Shown here one piece after another: positions 56,205 to 64,000 of a DNA stretch of 64,000 bases (position 1 is its first letter; each line of letters opens with the position of its first letter). Below the pieces are notes generated by a model. It was not told the DNA's origin. It did not search any database and saw only the letters and a list, made by a program, of their open reading frames with translations. The stretch is from contig NZ_JAVIWL010000001.1 in assembly GCF_034314045.1 (NCBI RefSeq), forward strand, positions 3,100,001 to 3,164,000. The letters run 5' to 3'. This DNA comes from Glaciimonas sp. CA11.2. Lineage in GTDB: Bacteria > Pseudomonadota > Gammaproteobacteria > Burkholderiales > Burkholderiaceae_D. The position numbers were made by a program, and so were the translations under genes.

Positions 56205-56674
56205 AACCCGGCCCTCGTCCCTTTGTGATCGATGGTCAATACCTGACGCCGTGGTGTCACCCCTTCGGCCGCAATACCCAGATGTACCCAGATTGCGGAC
56301 CCGGCGCGTTCGTAGATAAGTTGATCGAACTGTAAATAGGAGTGTTCGAGCTTGTGACAGATCGCCATCGGTGTGCCGAATTCGACTGCCGTAAAATCAT
56401 TCGCCAGCCCGTCGAGGTGCGCACTGTTGCGTGCGCCGCCGACCGCCCGGTTCAATGAGGAACAACGAAACCCGCTCGAAATGCGCATCGCTGCACCGCC
56501 CAGTTCGAGCCGGACCAGTTCATCAAACTTGGCCAGACGCCGTAGGTTCACGGTGATGGCTGGTGGCGGTGTGTTATCGATGCCGAGGGTGCGGGCGGTG
56601 TCGCTGTGCACGAATTCTGTCAGCGCAAAGTGTTCAGTGAGGTGGTCAGCGGAGTGGTCACTCGAGATAGCCAT
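56195..56674 (-). CDS. Endolysin, peptidase M15 type
   Basis: 159 residues: EHFALTEFVHSDTARTLGID, then SGFRCSSLNRAVGGARNSAH and LDGLANDF, with zinc ligands H86 and D93. It is a D-Ala-D-Ala-type carboxypeptidase that cuts peptidoglycan crosslinks, replacing the muramidase gpK of P2. No signal peptide, so release depends on the holin. Confidence 0.88.
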   Translation of the reverse strand: MAISSDHSADHLTEHFALTEFVHSDTARTLGIDNTPPPAITVNLRRLAKFDELVRLELGGAAMRISSGFRCSSLNRAVGGARNSAHLDGLANDFTAVEFGTPMAICHKLEHSYLQFDQLIYERAGSAIWVHLGIAAEGVTPRRQVLTIDHKGTRAGLWN

Positions 56675-56951
56675 ATGGATCTTTCAAAAGGTGGGCGACA
56701 TTGCCCCTGGCACGGCATACGATGATGCATAAGGTAAAAGCCAGTCCGGCTTGCGCCAGCGACACCGGTGCGTCCCCGAGCAGAATATCCAGGGCACAAC
56801 TACCGGTCAGGGCAATGAGCAACCACGCCAGCGACGACAGGTGGATCCGGTAGTTCGCCAGACCGCGCCGATAGCACAGTAGTTGCCCGCACGCTGCGAG
56901 ATAACAGCAAAAGGCGATAGCAGTCACGACTTGTTGCGCGGTATCAATCAT
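56658..56951 (-). CDS. Small membrane protein, holin/antiholin candidate
   Basis: 97 residues from the ATG at 56951. Three hydrophobic segments (about 5-22, 35-52, 62-80) and a charged end. Its position between the Y-like holin and endolysin suggests a second holin or antiholin. It overlaps both neighbours. Confidence 0.75.
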   Translation of the reverse strand: MIDTAQQVVTAIAFCCYLAACGQLLCYRRGLANYRIHLSSLAWLLIALTGSCALDILLGDAPVSLAQAGLAFTLCIIVCRARGNVAHLLKDPYGYLE

Positions 56952-57300
56952 GGCGTTTCCCCTTGCGCAACCATTCCGGTAAGGCAATGGATTTGATTAA
57001 ATCAATACCGTGCAAGGTCAGCGCGATCACCGCTGCCGAGGCTAAAAAAGCAGCCACACCGGATTGTTTGAGTGGTGTGTTGTTCATGACTTCCGGCGCG
57101 GCCAGATAACCAATGGCCAGCGAAATGACCATGTAGACCAGTCGCTGCAACAGCGGCAAATTCTTGCTTGTAATAGCCACCAAAGTCGCACCGGCAAAGG
57201 CACCGATCAAGGCATTGCCATCGATCCCCGGAAAGATCGAGGACAGACCGATGCCTGCGGCGGTGGTGATGAATAACGAGGTGCTGCCAGGTTCGGCCAT
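56944..57300 (-). CDS. Putative holin (Y-like)
   Basis: 118 residues with three to four hydrophobic stretches (GNALIGAFAGATLVAITS, LVYMVISLAIGYLAA, AAFLASAAVIALTLHGI) and a basic C-terminus (RKGKRHD). It stands after gene X, where P2 has holin gene Y. It would form the lesion that releases the endolysin. Confidence 0.8.
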   Translation of the reverse strand: MAEPGSTSLFITTAAGIGLSSIFPGIDGNALIGAFAGATLVAITSKNLPLLQRLVYMVISLAIGYLAAPEVMNNTPLKQSGVAAFLASAAVIALTLHGIDLIKSIALPEWLRKGKRHD

Positions 57301-57326
57301 AGTGTTTCTCCCTTAAAAATCACAAG

Positions 57327-57536
57327 TTAATCCCACAGACTAATGGTCTGGCGGGGAGGTGTGGCGGTAGCAGCAGGTTCCGGTAAGGTGATGAGCCGAC
57401 CGTGGGCAATAAACGGTCCGCCGTCGGCCAGACCGGGATTCATTTCCAGCACGGCTTCGACCACGCTGGCGGTTGCGCCCAGATGCCGCCAGCACAGCAA
57501 ATCAAGCGTGTCGTATTGTTGAGCGCGGACCAGCAT
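57327..57536 (-). CDS. X: Tail protein gpX
   Basis: 69 residues: RAQQYDTLDLLCWRHLGATA and VVEAVLEMNPGLADGGPFIA, a small LysM-like fold typical of gpX. 11 bp after L. Confidence 0.93.
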   Translation of the reverse strand: MLVRAQQYDTLDLLCWRHLGATASVVEAVLEMNPGLADGGPFIAHGRLITLPEPAATATPPRQTISLWD

Positions 57537-57547
57537 GGTTATCCTTG

Positions 57548-58039
57548 TTAAATCAACTCGACCGTTAAATGATGCCGTTGCAAGATGTCGGCAATCGCCC
57601 AGTGCGCGTTACGCCGTTGTTCACCGGGACCGTCGTCCAAATACCCCATGGATTTCTTGTCGGCCATGGATGACGCGGTGGTGTCGTAATCTCGGTATTT
57701 TTCCAATAGGTCGGCTTTGGCGATGCTGTAGACGGCACGCCGGTAATGAATCAATAACTTACTTTCACGGTTGATCTTTTTAGCGGGGACAACTTCCAAG
57801 GTGCTGAAGCCGTTCTCTAGCTGTTCGTCCTGCCATGCGTCCAGTTCACCATTCACGTATAGGATCGCTTCGGCCACGGCCTGGACTAAGCGCGGCGTGG
57901 TGACCGTGCCGTCGAGCCGCATCGCGTCCCGCATGTGATGCAGATCGATAGCCGGAAACCATCCGTCGTTTTCGACGATAGTCGGATCCGTGGTCTCGTT
58001 GGTGGTCAAGGGCATGGGGGACCTGGCGATAAAGCTCAT
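57548..58039 (-). CDS. L: Head completion protein gpL
   Basis: 163 residues from the ATG at 58039 (a TTG at 58051 is less likely). WFPAIDLHHMRDAMRLDGTV and LVQAVAEAILYVNGELDAWQ are gpL signatures. It closes the filled head. About 100 bp separate it from M. Confidence 0.92.
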   Translation of the reverse strand: MSFIARSPMPLTTNETTDPTIVENDGWFPAIDLHHMRDAMRLDGTVTTPRLVQAVAEAILYVNGELDAWQDEQLENGFSTLEVVPAKKINRESKLLIHYRRAVYSIAKADLLEKYRDYDTTASSMADKKSMGYLDDGPGEQRRNAHWAIADILQRHHLTVELI

Positions 58040-58139
58040 GATCACTTTCAAAATAGACGGCGGTGGGCGGGAGTCAGAGCTGTCACATCAATGTGCAACT
58101 CATCGACCCGCGCCGCCGTGCGCCGTTGGGTGCTTGGGA

Positions 58140-58862
58140 TTACGCCTTACCCTTTGCCAGTGTGGCGGTGGTCTTTTTGAGACGACAGGTCAGGCGTTCA
58201 ATATCTTTTTTAACGCCGACTCGGCTGTCAAGTGCGAGGGCGCGGGTCAGGTGCGGCAAGGCCAGATGGATCGCCGCTGGTGCGGCATCGGCGACGTTAT
58301 CGGCGGCGATGGCACTTTTGTCCAGCAGCGCATAGGCCAGTCCTTTATGCAATTTGGCCCGCGCCTGATCCGGTGCGTCCCGGCTTTCGGTGAGCGTAAT
58401 AACCAAAGGTAAGATCGTGCGACCAATTGCGGGTGTCATCTGGCCCGACAACATGGCTTCCGCAAACTCGTCCATCAGCATGGTCGGAATATCGCGGTTG
58501 TACTGATCCGGTAAGGTCAGCGCATGGGTGATCGCATAGGCGGCAATGCGTAACGCCTGCGCATAGTCGCCGACATCGATGTGCCAGACTAACAAGGTGG
58601 TCAGCACGTCATCCTGTGCGCCTTTCCCCGCGCTCAACACCCCGTCGATCCAGTCCTGGTACTCGGGCAGGATTTCTGCTTTCAGCGCGATCTTTTGTTT
58701 CACGGACTGGATCTGCTTTAAGCGTCGACGGTCCTCGGCCAGCTTGTAGAGCATCAGCTCGTAGGCGCTGCCTGCGGTCAGGTGCCCTTCCGGGGCGTTC
58801 GCTGCGGCTTTCGCGGCCAACGCCCGTGCCTTGTGCCGCAATGCGGGAGAAAGGTCGCCCAT
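58140..58862 (-). CDS. M: Terminase small subunit / endonuclease gpM
   Basis: 240 residues. LAEDRRRLKQIQSVKQKIAL then LPEYQDWIDGVLSAGKGAQD and VLTTLLVWHIDVGDYAQALR match gpM, which cuts the cos site with gpP. It lies three bases after N ends. Confidence 0.93.
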   Translation of the reverse strand: MGDLSPALRHKARALAAKAAANAPEGHLTAGSAYELMLYKLAEDRRRLKQIQSVKQKIALKAEILPEYQDWIDGVLSAGKGAQDDVLTTLLVWHIDVGDYAQALRIAAYAITHALTLPDQYNRDIPTMLMDEFAEAMLSGQMTPAIGRTILPLVITLTESRDAPDQARAKLHKGLAYALLDKSAIAADNVADAAPAAIHLALPHLTRALALDSRVGVKKDIERLTCRLKKTTATLAKGKA

Positions 58863-58864
58863 GG

Positions 58865-59899
58865 TTATGCTTTCGGCGTCGTGGCGTCAACCAGCACAAT
58901 GTTTTCTATCATCGCACCGAGGCCAAAATCTTCGACGACATACGCGTCATTCGACGACTCGTAGTTTTCAATGCGGTCACGCTTGGCTTCATCGACCACG
59001 CGACGGCGGCGGGCCGACTCCTGCCAATAGATCGACAAGTTGTCAAAGCGGGTGATCAGGATCGCGTTGTCGGGGAAATATGGGACGCTGACCGCTTGCA
59101 AGCCGCCTAAGCGCTTTTGGCTGACGATGATGTCGGCGGCGAGTGTTTCGGTCGGAGCCTGATTAATGTTGATCAGTGGAAAATATTTGTCGTGCAGCAG
59201 TGCCCGACCGACGATGGCGACTAAGCCATTGTCTTTCTGGTACCACGGATCGAGCAGGTGGATTGCGTCATATACGGCGGCGTCCAGATTGACATAATCG
59301 CCGATGATGTCGGCATTGCTGCCGATGTACATTTTGCCGGGGGTATGACCCTCTTGCATCACGCGCTCGGGCGCTTGTTCACGGAAGTGCTGCGGCCAGC
59401 CTTTGTTCACGTCCTCCAACATCGGATGGGCGACGATATCCGTATCGGTGGCGATGCTGATGCCATTAAAACCGATCACCATGCGGTCGAGCGCCTGACG
59501 TTTCAAAATGGTGTTCGCAATGCGACTCTGGAAGTCCGGAAATTTGGCCCATGCATCCAAGGTCTGGTACTTGATATGGGTATCAAAGTTAGTCTTTTCA
59601 CAGCGGTATTTATGGCCGTCGAGCGTGGTCAGGTCGCGAGTCTGGCGATCCTTATTGGATGTGTTGGTGCGGCTGGCCACCGGTCCCGAGATGCCGAGGC
59701 CCAGCTTTTCGCCTTCTAATTCAGTGACCCCGATGATGTTGATCTTGCCGAGAAACTCGCTCGACTCCTGCATCTTGGTTTCCAGCTTTTGTTGGATGGT
59801 CGGGGCGACGGCAAAGGTCGACGCGGCGCTGGCCGTGTCGTTCAGTACTTGCAGGCGGGCGGTGTAATGGTCAAAGGCGACACGGGTAATTTTTTTCAA
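58865..59899 (-). CDS. N: Major capsid protein gpN
   Basis: 344 residues from a TTG at 59899, chosen because AGGAG precedes it at correct spacing and the family begins there (KKITRVAFDHYTARLQVLND). SSEFLGKINIIGVTELEGEK and LGLGISGPVASRTNT are HK97-fold P2 capsid motifs. Probably trimmed by gpO protease. Confidence 0.94.
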   Translation of the reverse strand: MKKITRVAFDHYTARLQVLNDTASAASTFAVAPTIQQKLETKMQESSEFLGKINIIGVTELEGEKLGLGISGPVASRTNTSNKDRQTRDLTTLDGHKYRCEKTNFDTHIKYQTLDAWAKFPDFQSRIANTILKRQALDRMVIGFNGISIATDTDIVAHPMLEDVNKGWPQHFREQAPERVMQEGHTPGKMYIGSNADIIGDYVNLDAAVYDAIHLLDPWYQKDNGLVAIVGRALLHDKYFPLININQAPTETLAADIIVSQKRLGGLQAVSVPYFPDNAILITRFDNLSIYWQESARRRRVVDEAKRDRIENYESSNDAYVVEDFGLGAMIENIVLVDATTPKA

Positions 59900-59954
59900 G
59901 TTATAAACTCCTGCAATACGGTTAAAAGAGAAAGGCGGTGGAACGGAAGCGCGC

Positions 59955-60791
59955 TTAAAACTCGGTCTGTTCCATGCCGTGACCACCTGTCGCGGCGGGT
60001 CGTTTGGATGAGTCGCCGTCCTGAGACTCCATCTGCTGTTTGAACGTGTTGAACGCTGCGGTGGTGACCGTCAGTTCCTCTTGCAGGGCGGTAATCTGCT
60101 TTTGTGCGGCGGCGAACTGGGTCGTGAACGATTGCGCCGTGTCGCTGGCATGCAGCGCGACAGCTTCTAACGCGTCGCTGACATCGTTAAAACGGGCATC
60201 GTCGCCGTTTTCTTTTTGGGTAAAACGTTTCAGGATATTGTTGATGGTCGTCGTAAATTTACTGGGTACCGGATTGGCGATCTCTTCAAACTCCAGCGTG
60301 ACTTCGACCGCTTCAGAAAATACGTTATCGGCATGTTGTTTGCGTTCTGCGAACAGGTTAATGGCGCTGGTGGAAGCGAACGTCAGGACGCTGGTCCCGA
60401 GACTGGCCGGGCTGTCGGTGATGCCAAGACCCACCAGATAAGCCTCATTGCTGCCAGCAAACGTGGGATTGATCTCAATGCTGGTGTAAATCTTTTGCCG
60501 TTCTTTGCTCATGGCCACCAGCGACGGAGTCGGGTCAATCTGCGCGAACAGCGCCAGTTTGGTCACGCCATCGAGTTGAATTTCTTCGGCTTTGACGGCG
60601 GTCACGTCACCGTAGGCACGGAACGGACTGTCGGGCAGCGCACTGCGAATATGCTCCATCCAGATCCGTGCTCCGTATTTGTCGGGATTAAAGGTCTTCG
60701 CCATTTGCGCAATTTGCTGGCGCGTGATCTCGCGCCCGTCGGTGGTGGCACCTTCGATGGCGACACGGAAAAATGTGGATTTAGTAGGCAT
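59955..60791 (-). CDS. O: Capsid scaffold and maturation protease gpO
   Basis: 278 residues. The N-terminal serine protease has likely catalytic D18, H47 (MEHIR) and S104 (YTSIEI), matching D19/H48/S107 described in P2. The C-terminal half is a helical scaffold with a coiled coil near 215-255. First gene of the leftward head-lysis operon. Confidence 0.93.
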   Translation of the reverse strand: MPTKSTFFRVAIEGATTDGREITRQQIAQMAKTFNPDKYGARIWMEHIRSALPDSPFRAYGDVTAVKAEEIQLDGVTKLALFAQIDPTPSLVAMSKERQKIYTSIEINPTFAGSNEAYLVGLGITDSPASLGTSVLTFASTSAINLFAERKQHADNVFSEAVEVTLEFEEIANPVPSKFTTTINNILKRFTQKENGDDARFNDVSDALEAVALHASDTAQSFTTQFAAAQKQITALQEELTVTTAAFNTFKQQMESQDGDSSKRPAATGGHGMEQTEF

Positions 60792-60823
60792 GGTGTGCGC
60801 TGGTCAGCGTAAAAGTGGTCAGA

Positions 60824-60843
60824 TGTCGCCATGGTCAACGACA
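60824..60843. promoter_or_regulatory. Candidate late-activator site between O and P
   Basis: TGTCG (60824-60828) and CGACA (60839-60843) are inverted repeats in the divergent O/P promoter region. P2 Ogr sites are TGT-N12-ACA; here the spacing is 14, so the match is only suggestive. Confidence 0.3.
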
Positions 60844-60935
60844 GCGCGCCCTGATTCAATGCGCAGGGGGTTAGTAAGACGCTTAGTGGCGCTTTGCTAG
60901 AAGCGTTCTACGCGCGTGACCCCTACGCTTGCGGT

Positions 60936-62723
60936 ATGTCAGAAACCACCCCTTTCACTGCCGCTGAAACTGATCCCAAAACGGATCCGCGCCGACTCGC
61001 CAAATTTTTATATTGGCAGGGATGGCAAATTTCGGCCGTCGCCGCTTATCTGACACTGAAACGTTCCACCGTCGAAAGCTGGAAGCAGCGCGATGGCTGG
61101 GACAGCGCGCCCGTATTGGAAAAAGTGGAGGCAGCACTGGACGCCCGCTTGGTCCAGTTGATCGCTAAAGACGGCAAATCCGGCGGTGATTTTAAAGAGA
61201 TCGATTTGCTGATGCGTCAGGTGGTACAGACCGCCCGCGTGCGTCGCTATGAAGCACCCGGCGGCAATGAAGTGGATCTCAATCCGAAGCTGGCCAACCG
61301 CAACGCAGGACCCAAGAAAAAGCCGATCCGCAATGAATTCAGCGACGAACAGCGCATCCAGTTGCTGGACGCCTTTCAGGATTCCCTGTTTGATTATCAA
61401 AAGGTCTGGCACCGCAACAGTGACCAGCGTACGCGGGTGATTCTCAAATCGCGGCAGATCGGCGCGACCTGGTATTTTGCCCGCGAGGCGCTGGCCGATG
61501 CGATTGAAACCGGGCGTAATCAGATTTTTTTATCCGCCTCCAAAGCACAGGCCCATGTCTTTAAGCAATACATTATTCAATTCGCCAAGGACGCCGCCGG
61601 GGTGGAGTTGAGTGGTGACCCGATTGTGTTACCGAACGGCGCGCACCTGTATTTCCTCGGCACCAATGCGCGCACCGCGCAGGGCTATCATGGCAACTTT
61701 TATTTCGATGAATTTTTCTGGACGCATAACTTTGCCGAGTTGAACAAAGTCGCCTCCGGCATGGCGCTGCATAAGCAATGGCGCAAGACCTACTTTTCGA
61801 CACCGTCGTCGATTACCCATCAGGCCTATCCGTTCTGGAGCGGCGACGGGTTCAATAAACGCCGCGCTGTGGCCAATCAGATCGCCATCGATCTGTCGCA
61901 CAAACGCCTCGCAGCCGGCTTCACTGGCGAGGACAAAATCTGGCGCCAGATCGTCACCATTCTGGACGCCGAGCGCGGTGGCTGCAATCTATTCGATATC
62001 GACGAATTGCGTAATTTCGAATACAGCTCGGACCAGTTCGAAAACCTGCTGATGTGTAATTTTATCGACGACACCCAGTCGATTTTTCCGCTGATGGAGT
62101 TGCAGCGCTGCATGGTCGATACCTGGGTCGAGTGGTCCGACTTTAAGGTGTTTGCGACACGGCCCTTCGGCAACCGGCCAGTCTGGATCGGTTACGACCC
62201 GTCATTGACCGGCGACAGTGCAGGGTGCGTAGTGCTGGCCCCACCCTTGGTTGCTGGTGGCAAGTTTCGCATCCTGGAGCGCCATCAGTGGCGTGATATG
62301 GATTTTGAAGCACAGGCCGAAGCCATCCGGCACATGACGCTCCGTTATAACGTGGAATACATCGGCATCGATACCACCGGCATGGGGATAGGCGTCTTTC
62401 CGCTGGTGCGCCAGTTTTTCCCTGCCGCCACCGCCATTACCTATTCGGTCGAAGTGAAGACCCGCATGGTCCTGAAAGCCAAAAACATTATCAGCAAAGC
62501 CCGGCTCGAATTCGACGCCGGATCGATCGATATCGCGCAGGCCTTTATGGCGATCCATAAAACGCTCACCGCCAGCGGTCGGCAAGCCACCTACGAAGCA
62601 AGTCGCACCGATGCCACCGGCCATGCCGATCTGGCGTGGGCGTGTATGCATGCACTTGACCACGAGCCGTTTGAAGGCGGTCATTCCAATACCCAATCCT
62701 TTATGGAGATTTATACCTCATGA
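60936..62723 (+). CDS. P: Terminase large subunit gpP
   Basis: 595 residues from the ATG at 60936 (P2 gpP has 590); an upstream TTG at 60894 is less likely. The N-terminus has a helix-turn-helix (AVAAYLTLKRSTVESWKQRD). The ATPase shows LKSRQIGATW (about 170-179) and Walker B FYFDEFFW (D258, E259). The C-terminal nuclease starts at GYDPSLTGDSAG (D421). It packages DNA into the prohead. Confidence 0.95.
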   Translation: MSETTPFTAAETDPKTDPRRLAKFLYWQGWQISAVAAYLTLKRSTVESWKQRDGWDSAPVLEKVEAALDARLVQLIAKDGKSGGDFKEIDLLMRQVVQTARVRRYEAPGGNEVDLNPKLANRNAGPKKKPIRNEFSDEQRIQLLDAFQDSLFDYQKVWHRNSDQRTRVILKSRQIGATWYFAREALADAIETGRNQIFLSASKAQAHVFKQYIIQFAKDAAGVELSGDPIVLPNGAHLYFLGTNARTAQGYHGNFYFDEFFWTHNFAELNKVASGMALHKQWRKTYFSTPSSITHQAYPFWSGDGFNKRRAVANQIAIDLSHKRLAAGFTGEDKIWRQIVTILDAERGGCNLFDIDELRNFEYSSDQFENLLMCNFIDDTQSIFPLMELQRCMVDTWVEWSDFKVFATRPFGNRPVWIGYDPSLTGDSAGCVVLAPPLVAGGKFRILERHQWRDMDFEAQAEAIRHMTLRYNVEYIGIDTTGMGIGVFPLVRQFFPAATAITYSVEVKTRMVLKAKNIISKARLEFDAGSIDIAQAFMAIHKTLTASGRQATYEASRTDATGHADLAWACMHALDHEPFEGGHSNTQSFMEIYTS

Positions 62724-63832
62724 GCAATAAGCAACAGGCACGATTCCGTGCCGACAACATGGGCACGGCTACCACCACCGACCTCGCTACCACCGCAATA
62801 CCGGCGACGAGCGACAAGACAGCAAATGCCGCGGCAGGCTTCGAAGCCTTCACGTTTGGCGATCCGACCCCGGTACTCGACCACGCCGAGATCCTTGATA
62901 GTTTGGAATGCTGGTCGAACGGGCGCTGGTATGAGCCACCTGTCAATTATGCCGGGTTGACAAAATCGTTTAACTCCAGCGTCCACCACAGCAGCGCGAT
63001 CTACTTCAAAGCCAACATCCTGACCTCGACGTTTGTGCCGACACCTCTACTGTCACGCGATGCCTTCAAACGGCTGACGCTGGACTTTTTAACCTTTGGC
63101 AATGCGTACCTGGAGAAGCGGGTCAGCCGCAGCGGCAAGCTGTTATCGCTGGCGCATGCGCTAGCCAAATACGTGCGGCGCGGGCGCGATCTGGACCAGT
63201 ATTATTTCGTGCGCGGCTGGCAGGAAGAATACGCGTTTCGCACCGGCTCACTGTGTCACCTGATGGACCCCGACGTGAATCAGGAAGTCTACGGCGTGCC
63301 GCAATATCTGAGTGCGCTGCAGTCCGCATGGCTCAATGAAGCGGCGACCTTATTTCGGCGCAAGTATTACAAGAACGGCTCCCACGCCGGATTCATCTTT
63401 TACATGACCGATGCGGCCGCAAACAACGCCGACGTGGACAACCTGCGTCAGGCCATGCGCGACAGCAAAGGGCCGGGTAACTTCCGCAATCTGTTCATGT
63501 ACGCACCGAACGGTAAGAAAGACGGTATCCAGATTCTGCCGGTCTCGGACGTAGCGGCGAAGGATGAATTCTTCAACATCAAAGGCGTGACCCGCGACGA
63601 CGTCCTGGCCGCACACCGCGTTCCACCTCAGCTGCTCGGCATCATGCCCAATAACACCGGCGGCTTCGGAGCCGTCGAACCGGCAGCGCGGGTGTTTGCC
63701 CGTAACGAACTGGTCCCGCTGCAATCGCAATTTTTAGCCATCAATGACTGGGCCGGACAAGAGGTTGTGAAGTTTGACGACTATGTACTGGTAACCGGCG
63801 AATCCAAGACCAATGAAAGGGCAGCATCATGA
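62720..63832 (+). CDS. Q: Portal protein gpQ
   Basis: 370 residues. The first 40 are low complexity; then the PBSX/P2 portal core: WYEPPVNYAGLTKSFNSSVH, LDFLTFGNAYLEKRVSRSGK, VTRDDVLAAHRVPPQLLGIM. It forms the DNA entry dodecamer. ATGA overlaps at both ends couple it to P and to the next gene. Confidence 0.96.
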   Translation: MSNKQQARFRADNMGTATTTDLATTAIPATSDKTANAAAGFEAFTFGDPTPVLDHAEILDSLECWSNGRWYEPPVNYAGLTKSFNSSVHHSSAIYFKANILTSTFVPTPLLSRDAFKRLTLDFLTFGNAYLEKRVSRSGKLLSLAHALAKYVRRGRDLDQYYFVRGWQEEYAFRTGSLCHLMDPDVNQEVYGVPQYLSALQSAWLNEAATLFRRKYYKNGSHAGFIFYMTDAAANNADVDNLRQAMRDSKGPGNFRNLFMYAPNGKKDGIQILPVSDVAAKDEFFNIKGVTRDDVLAAHRVPPQLLGIMPNNTGGFGAVEPAARVFARNELVPLQSQFLAINDWAGQEVVKFDDYVLVTGESKTNERAAS

Positions 63833-64000
63833 GCGACATCGCGGACCGCGCCGATAAAGTAATCGCGCTGGCTTTACAGCATTCGCTGGCGGCAACACGT
63901 CAACAACAAATCGTTGCACCAGATGGTCATTGCTGCTTTTGTGACGAGCCGGTGGTTTTTCCAGGGCGATTTTGTGACGTGGATTGTCGGGATGATTACG
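63829..64000 (+). CDS. TraR/DksA-like zinc-finger protein (partial)
   Basis: 57 codons before the window edge. CCFCDEPVVFPGRFCDVDC gives the CxxC...CxxxC zinc-binding pattern of small TraR/DksA proteins that act on RNA polymerase. It starts inside the portal stop (ATGA). Such genes follow the portal gene in several Burkholderiales P2-like phages. Confidence 0.7.
   Translation, partial: MSDIADRADKVIALALQHSLAATRQQQIVAPDGHCCFCDEPVVFPGRFCDVDCRDDY

Larger units (their letters stand above)
28640..64000. mobile_element. P2-like prophage (continues past the right edge)
   Basis: Contains early genes (gpA endonuclease, Ogr-like activator, repressor), cargo, and a complete P2-order late set D to Q. 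The left boundary is placed at the dusA crossover near 28640-28660. The right boundary lies outside the window. The early region lies between the attachment site and gene D, so the integrase end is near the Q/cos end, as in phiCTX rather than P2. Confidence 0.8.

Noticed and set aside
60792..60935. Exact P2-type Ogr site (TGT-N12-ACA)
   Set aside because: The best candidate has spacing 14, so it is listed only as a weak regulatory feature.

Overview
The window reads as a chromosomal segment of a beta-proteobacterium of the Burkholderiales, most like Oxalobacteraceae (Collimonas/Herbaspirillum/Glaciimonas type). The reasons are the scpB-rluB and rimP-nusA-infB-rbfA-truB order, the very long low-complexity tails on RluB and IF2, and a P2-like prophage with a Com-Dam module. 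The species is inferred, not proven.

Layout. 1-1854: purine (ureide) catabolism, with the end of an unidentified gene, puuE-type allantoinase (-) and uraH hydroxyisourate hydrolase (+). 1855-14844: housekeeping block, with scpB and rluB (overlapping), then rimP-nusA-infB-rbfA-truB and typA/bipA, separated by several clear intrinsic terminators. 15046-16146: decay zone with a broken aldo/keto reductase and a Tn3-family transposase fragment. 16194-22682: a polyamine-type ABC importer operon (ATPase, binding protein, two permeases; - strand) diverging from a MocR-family regulator (+). A 133-bp MITE-like element with a target duplication has inserted at the last codons of the ATPase gene. 22885-28480: accessory chromosome with IS630 and integrase relics, a cupin, a DUF945 protein, a Doc-like toxin remnant and a PEP-CTERM protein.

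28548 to the right edge: a P2-like prophage. A 43-codon dusA 5' fragment (28548-28679), beside a decayed integrase, marks the probable attachment junction. Next come a leftward early operon (small proteins, an Ogr/Delta zinc finger, ribbon-helix-helix proteins, a rolling-circle endonuclease of the gpA family), a rightward repressor, and a cargo region. The cargo holds a two-gene McrBC-like module (coiled-coil AAA+ ATPase plus DUF2357/PD-(D/E)xK nuclease), a truncated second copy of tail gene D, and a second PEP-CTERM gene. The complete late module follows: D U T E/E' FII FI G H I J W V, com-dam, S R lysC lysB K, two holin-like genes, X L M N O (mostly - strand), and divergent P-Q (+) running off the window with a TraR/DksA-like zinc finger.

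How it works together: the repressor and a perfect palindromic operator control lysogeny, gpA starts rolling-circle replication, the Ogr-like protein probably switches on the late operons, and P/M/Q/O/N package and build the head. The McrBC-like pair is the best candidate for an anti-phage cargo system. Both integrase relics are broken and dam is split, so the prophage may no longer be fully competent unless an intact integrase lies beyond 64000.
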